From an uncultured Opitutales bacterium (GTDB lineage Bacteria; Verrucomicrobiota; Verrucomicrobiia; Opitutales; Seribacteraceae): a stretch of 64,000 nt of DNA. Where the stretch lies: the NCBI GenBank assembly GCA_943787575.1, contig CALSMY010000011.1, positions 1 to 64,000 on the forward strand, in the 5' to 3' direction. The notes below the pieces were generated by a model. That model worked only from the letters and a program-made list of their open reading frames with translations, was not told the origin of the DNA and searched no databases. The translations under genes and the position numbers were made by a program. Positions 59,331 to 64,000 of the stretch are shown one piece after another (within the stretch, counting starts at the first letter, position 1; each line of letters begins with the position of its first letter).

Positions 59331-61169
59331 ATGATAAGTATTGCCCTAAGTATGCTTTTCTTACCGTTGCTTTCCGCAGCAGTAACTCTACTTTTTCTTC
59401 GCAAAAATGGAAATTTAGCCTCTTTGCTCTCGGTCTCTACAGCAGGTGGTATCTTGGTACTAGCCCTTGGTCTAATTTTTTCAGATAATCCAGATGCACT
59501 CGCTTGGGATACAACTTGGTTTGCTATGGGCGGGTGGGAGTTGCGTTTTGGTTTTTTAATTGATGCACCTGCCAAGTTGTTACTCTTCATTGTGGCCTTT
59601 GTTGGATTTTTAATCCATGTCTTTAGCTTAGGCTATATGGCGGACGACTCCGCTCGTTCCAGGTATTTTGGCGGCCTCTCTATTTTCATGTTTTCCATGC
59701 TCGGGATTACTCTTGCGGATAACTTGGTGATGATTTTTGTATTTTGGGAACTGGTCGGATTTAGTTCCTATCTCCTGATTGCCCATTATTTCAAGACAGA
59801 TGAAGCAGCCAAGGCTTCCCGAAAAGCATTCATTGTCAATCGGGTGGGGGACTTTGGTTTTCTTATCGGAATCGTGCTGACTTATTGGACCTATGGTACA
59901 GTTAATTTGAGTGAGCTTGCAGATTTGGCAGACTTTTCTCCAAGCCTTGCGACTACTGGCCTGTGCTTGGCATTAGCTTGTGGATTTATCGGTAAATCTG
60001 CTCAATTTCCCTTGCATGTATGGTTGCCTGACGCCATGGCTGGGCCAACCCCAGTTTCTGCTTTGATCCATGCAGCAACTATGGTTGCTGCGGGAGTTTA
60101 TTTATTGTTGCGTATCGATTTTCTTTTTACTGAGGAAGCTCTTGGATTAATTGCTTTCCTTGGTGCGGCAATGGGTTTGTATGCAGGATTTTGTGCTCTT
60201 GTTCAAAGAGATATTAAAAAAATACTGGCTTACTCCACTCTTTCACAACTTGGATATATGGCTGCTGCATTTGGTCTGGGTGCTCCAGGCGTTGCCTTGT
60301 TTCATTTGACTACACATGCCTTTTTCAAAGCTCTAATGTTTTTAGGGTCAGGTTCTGTTATCCATGCATGTCATCACGAACAGGATATTTTTAATTATGG
60401 GGGACTTCGTAAACGCATGCCCATAACTGCCCTTACTTTTTTGATTGGGGTTTTGGCCATTTCCGGAGTTAACTTTTTATCCGGTTATTTTAGCAAAGAT
60501 GCAATTCTACTTTGGGCTTACAATTTCAATATGCCTATCTTTGTAATTTTATACGCTGGGGCAATTCTCACTTCCATTTACATGTTCCGCTTATATTTCA
60601 TAACCTTTGAGGGGAAAGCACGTTCCAAATATGCAGAGGATGCGAAGGAGAATTCATTTCTCATGACTGGTCCTCTTATTGTACTTGCTGTATTTTCTAT
60701 TTTTGGTGGTTACCATTCCTTATACCCCATCCAATTGGGTTCCTATTTAGGACCTGACTTATCTGCTGTTTCGCTTCTTCCGCATCATATGTGGATGATT
60801 GTGCTGGGGACTTCAGCGTGGATAATTGGTCTATTGGTAGCCAAGGCTTTCTTTTCCAAAGTGTTACAGGATGATCCGTTGGCTCGTCGATTCCCAGCCT
60901 TTTTTGAGCTTTGCCGAAGCAAACTTTTCTTCGATGAGCTTTATCAGCTTTATTTATCCAAAATACAGGACCCACTTGCCCGTTTTATTGAAGTGATGGA
61001 ATTGTTGTTTATTTCTGGCTTGATGGTGCGAGGTGCCGCCGGTGTAGCTGCCTTATTCTCGATGCTCGCGAAACTATGTTACGTGGGAAAAATTCACGCT
61101 TACGCCTTTTGGTTCATTTTAGGAACCCTGGGCTTTCTGTTTTATGCAGCCGGTTTCTTCGGTAATTAA
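59331..61169 (+). CDS. nuoL: NADH-quinone oxidoreductase subunit L
   Basis: FWELVGFSSYLLIAHYF ... GKSAQFPLHVWLPDAMAGPTPVSALIHAATMVAAGVYLL. Confidence 0.96.
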   Translation: MISIALSMLFLPLLSAAVTLLFLRKNGNLASLLSVSTAGGILVLALGLIFSDNPDALAWDTTWFAMGGWELRFGFLIDAPAKLLLFIVAFVGFLIHVFSLGYMADDSARSRYFGGLSIFMFSMLGITLADNLVMIFVFWELVGFSSYLLIAHYFKTDEAAKASRKAFIVNRVGDFGFLIGIVLTYWTYGTVNLSELADLADFSPSLATTGLCLALACGFIGKSAQFPLHVWLPDAMAGPTPVSALIHAATMVAAGVYLLLRIDFLFTEEALGLIAFLGAAMGLYAGFCALVQRDIKKILAYSTLSQLGYMAAAFGLGAPGVALFHLTTHAFFKALMFLGSGSVIHACHHEQDIFNYGGLRKRMPITALTFLIGVLAISGVNFLSGYFSKDAILLWAYNFNMPIFVILYAGAILTSIYMFRLYFITFEGKARSKYAEDAKENSFLMTGPLIVLAVFSIFGGYHSLYPIQLGSYLGPDLSAVSLLPHHMWMIVLGTSAWIIGLLVAKAFFSKVLQDDPLARRFPAFFELCRSKLFFDELYQLYLSKIQDPLARFIEVMELLFISGLMVRGAAGVAALFSMLAKLCYVGKIHAYAFWFILGTLGFLFYAAGFFGN

Positions 61170-62768
61170 TTGTTCATGACTTCAGACGCTTTGCTTTTAC
61201 TGGGTTCCATTCTTGTTCCGGCCATCGGATCGGTCCTTTTCTTTGCCGGTTTTGCCAAAGACGAAGGAAGCCTCAAAAAACTTGGTTATCTGGTGTTTGG
61301 CTTTCCATGCCTTGCAGCAGTCATACTCTTTTTACGCTTCGATGGTTCGGACGGTTACAATTTTGAAGTTCTTTACGAACGTATGGGACTGCAGGAGCTA
61401 GGTATTACCTTTCACCTCGGGTTGAATGGAGTATCCAGCCCACTTTTTGCCATGGCAGGAATAGTTGGTTTTGGAGCTGGCCTGGCTGCTCTCCATTCTG
61501 GTGCTGAGCGAATGCATCTCTATCTTGCTTTGTTGGCTCTTATGCAATCTGGATTGATGGGTCTTTTTGCTAGTGTTGATATTTTCTTTTATTACCTCTT
61601 TCATGAGTTTGCTTTGATTCCAACTTTTATCATGATTGGACTATGGGGTGGGAGAGATCGTCGAAGCATTGCTTTGGAAATTACCATCTATTTGACCCTT
61701 GGAGCATTAATTTCTCTTGGCGGTTTGGTTGCCTTGAATATTTTGGTGGACGCTCCAAAATTCGATTTTCCCAGTATTTCTGCCGCCTTGGATCAATCCA
61801 GTCTAACGGATTCTGCCGCATTTAAGATCTACGGGCTCTTACTCCTCGGTTTTGGTATATTAGTCGCACTTTTCCCATTTCATACCTGGGCTGCCCGTGG
61901 ATATGATTCAGCTCCCACTTCGGTATCAATGCTTCATGCTGGGGTCCTTAAAAAGTTTGGCCTTTATGGCATTATTCAAATTGCATCTCCCTTATTACCC
62001 GATGCAGCCCTGTCCTGGAGCCCTTGGCTAATGTGGCTTGCTTTGGGTAATATCCTACTGGTGGGAATGGTTGCAATTGCGCAAACAAATTTCAAATCCA
62101 TGATATCCTATGGCTCAGTTATGCACATGGGTTATTGTTTCTTGGGTATTGGTGCTTGCAGTGTTTTGGGAGTCGGTTCCACTGTAATGTTGATGTGTGC
62201 TCACGGACTGTCAGTTTCCTTGATGTTCCTTCTGGCAAATTTCGTGAGAAAGCGTGCCAATACTTTGGAAATGGACGAGATTGGTGGGTTGGGGGAAAAG
62301 ACTCCTTTGCTTGCCTGTTTTTGTATTGCTGCAACCTTGGCCACTATTGGACTTCCGGGCTTTGGTAATTTTTGGGGAGAATTTGGAGTTTTCCTTTCCC
62401 TTGGGGAATCTAATGAGCATCAAATCTTTTTAGTTTTGGCTGCACTCGGGATCATCCTATCTGCGGTATTTGGTCTTCGTGCGATTGCTAAGATATTTTT
62501 TGGTCAAGAAAGTGAAGAGCTTGGAAAGCATGCTAAAGAATCCACAATTTCCGATTTATCTAGGGCAGAAATCATTCCTGCTTCCCTCATACTGGCGGCC
62601 TTACTATTCATTGGTTTGTGGCCTGCTTCGATATCGGATCGAATTAACAATGAGATCAGTGATCGCTATTCCCATCTGCAATTGAAAAGTACTTTTTCCA
62701 AGCCATCATGCTGTCCTGTAGATGAAGATGTTTCATCTACTGAAACCCCGTCTTCTACTTCAGATTAA
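61170..62768 (+). CDS. nuoM: NADH-quinone oxidoreductase subunit M
   Basis: FHEFALIPTFIMIGLWGGRDRR ... PFHTWAARGYDSAPTSVSMLHAGVLKKFGLYG. Confidence 0.95.
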   Translation: MFMTSDALLLLGSILVPAIGSVLFFAGFAKDEGSLKKLGYLVFGFPCLAAVILFLRFDGSDGYNFEVLYERMGLQELGITFHLGLNGVSSPLFAMAGIVGFGAGLAALHSGAERMHLYLALLALMQSGLMGLFASVDIFFYYLFHEFALIPTFIMIGLWGGRDRRSIALEITIYLTLGALISLGGLVALNILVDAPKFDFPSISAALDQSSLTDSAAFKIYGLLLLGFGILVALFPFHTWAARGYDSAPTSVSMLHAGVLKKFGLYGIIQIASPLLPDAALSWSPWLMWLALGNILLVGMVAIAQTNFKSMISYGSVMHMGYCFLGIGACSVLGVGSTVMLMCAHGLSVSLMFLLANFVRKRANTLEMDEIGGLGEKTPLLACFCIAATLATIGLPGFGNFWGEFGVFLSLGESNEHQIFLVLAALGIILSAVFGLRAIAKIFFGQESEELGKHAKESTISDLSRAEIIPASLILAALLFIGLWPASISDRINNEISDRYSHLQLKSTFSKPSCCPVDEDVSSTETPSSTSD

Positions 62769-64000
62769 ATGAGTATGGAAACCTATCTCAATTTCTCCCA
62801 AGACAATTTGTGGGGTGAACTTTGGCCCGAACTTTCCCTTTGCTTGGGTGCTTTGCTTGTTCTTGGTGTCGATTTATTTTCCAATTCTTCCAATGCCAAA
62901 AAACGGGCAGGTTCATTGGCAATATTCTTTCAATTTATTCTTCTGGCTGCTCACCTTTTTGACTATTTACTTTTGCGACACACTTTTGACCGGGAAAGTT
63001 TCTCTGGGATGCTCAAACACGGAATTCATCAGGATGTCATGCGAAGTTTCTTTTTGCTGTCGTCTTTGCTCGTTTCCCTTCTTGGCCATCGATACTTAGA
63101 AACCCGAAAATTACGGGTAGGTGAGTTCCATCATTTAACCATGATTGCTACAGCTGGTTTAATGCTGCTCTGTCAAACTCAACATTTTCTTGTCTTTTTT
63201 GTGGCTTTAGAAACAGTTGCATTGTGCTTCTATCCTCTGGTTGCTTTTGACAGAGAGTCTTCTAAGAGCTTAGAGGCAGGTATTAAATATTTAATCTTTG
63301 GTGCCCTAAGCTCCGCCCTTCTTCTTTTTGGAATTGTATTATTATACGGGGTTGGTTCCAATCCTGAAGCTTGGGGGGCAACTTTGTCCGTTGTTCCCAG
63401 TTCAGATGCCTTTTCTTTTGAGTTTTCTGTATCAGTTGCTTTCTGAAAACCCTAATCATCTACTTTTGCGTGCTGGTGTAGTCCTGATTATTTCCGGAAT
63501 AGCTTTTAAAGTCGGAGCCGCTCCATTCCAAATTTGGGTACCTGATGTTTATCATGGTGCTCCTATGCCAATCACGGCATTCCTGGCAGTTTCCTCAAAG
63601 TCGGCAGGCTTTTTTGTTCTAATTAATCTTGTTAATGGTCCCTTTGCCGGAATGAGTGAGTTTCTATTACCATTATTAGGCTTTGTGGCTACTTTTACTA
63701 TATTTTTTGGGAATTTAGCCGCTTGTTCTCAGAGAAATTTAAAAAGAATGCTCGGATTATCTGGAGTGGCTCACGCCGGATATCTTTTGGTAGCTGTGAT
63801 GGCCTCCATGTTATTGCCTGGAGAGAGCGATCGTGCGGTATGGATATTGTTTTTCTATTTGTTTACTTACATGCTTGCCTCATTTGCTGTTTTTGGAGTT
63901 ATGGGCCTTGCCCGGGTTACCGATGATTCGGAACATGAGTTCTCTGATTACGAAAATTTAGCCAATAAAAAGCCTTGGGCTGCCTTTGTACTTGTTGTCG
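62769..64000 (+). CDS. nuoN: NADH-quinone oxidoreductase subunit N (apparent frameshift near 63375-63405; truncated by window end)
   Basis: First frame ...LEAGIKYLIFGALSSALLLFGIVLLYG; second frame QLLSENPNHLLLRAGVVLIISGIAFKVGAAPFQIWVPDVYHGAPMPITAFLAVSSKSAGF. Confidence 0.88.

Overview
The window looks like a chromosomal segment from a Gram-negative bacterium, most like Verrucomicrobiota (Opitutae-type). That taxon is inferred from gene content and order, not from a search. (1) Positions 1-10041 carry most of one giant modular surface or secreted protein, truncated at the window's left edge. It has six tandem FGE-sulfatase/C-type-lectin-like modules, DUF5011/Ig-like and cadherin-like domains, one LamG domain, BspA-like (DUF285) 25-aa repeats, TSP3-type Asp-rich repeats and a Trp-rich C-terminus. 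It is followed by a FecR/beta-helix protein and a predicted outer-membrane protein. The first ~6 kb is near-identical repeats broken by many 1-nt frameshifts. (2) Positions 14-27 kb hold a phnDCE-like ABC transporter with a Fur-like palindrome at its promoter, waaA, trpA, miaA, nadK, a predicted pseudokinase, a lipoprotein, a SurA/PpiD-like protein and tlyA. (3) Positions 26.9-46.2 kb hold a complete dcw cluster (mraZ to ftsZ) with a four-copy, 10-bp-period MraZ box, a murC-murB fusion, an embedded LysM gene and a divergent FtsZ. (4) Positions 46.2-64 kb hold a FecR-like protein, a CPA1 antiporter with a cyclic-nucleotide-binding domain, tRNA-Ser(GGA), and nuoB-N without nuoA. The most interesting signals are the hypervariable segments inside otherwise near-identical FGE modules (resembling DGR variable regions, although no reverse transcriptase is in the window), the altered FtsZ catalytic motifs, the pseudokinase, and the operator at the phnD-like gene. 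Single-base frameshifts in conserved genes (phnE, ftsQ, nuoN) suggest indel errors in the assembly and limit interpretation of the broken repeats.
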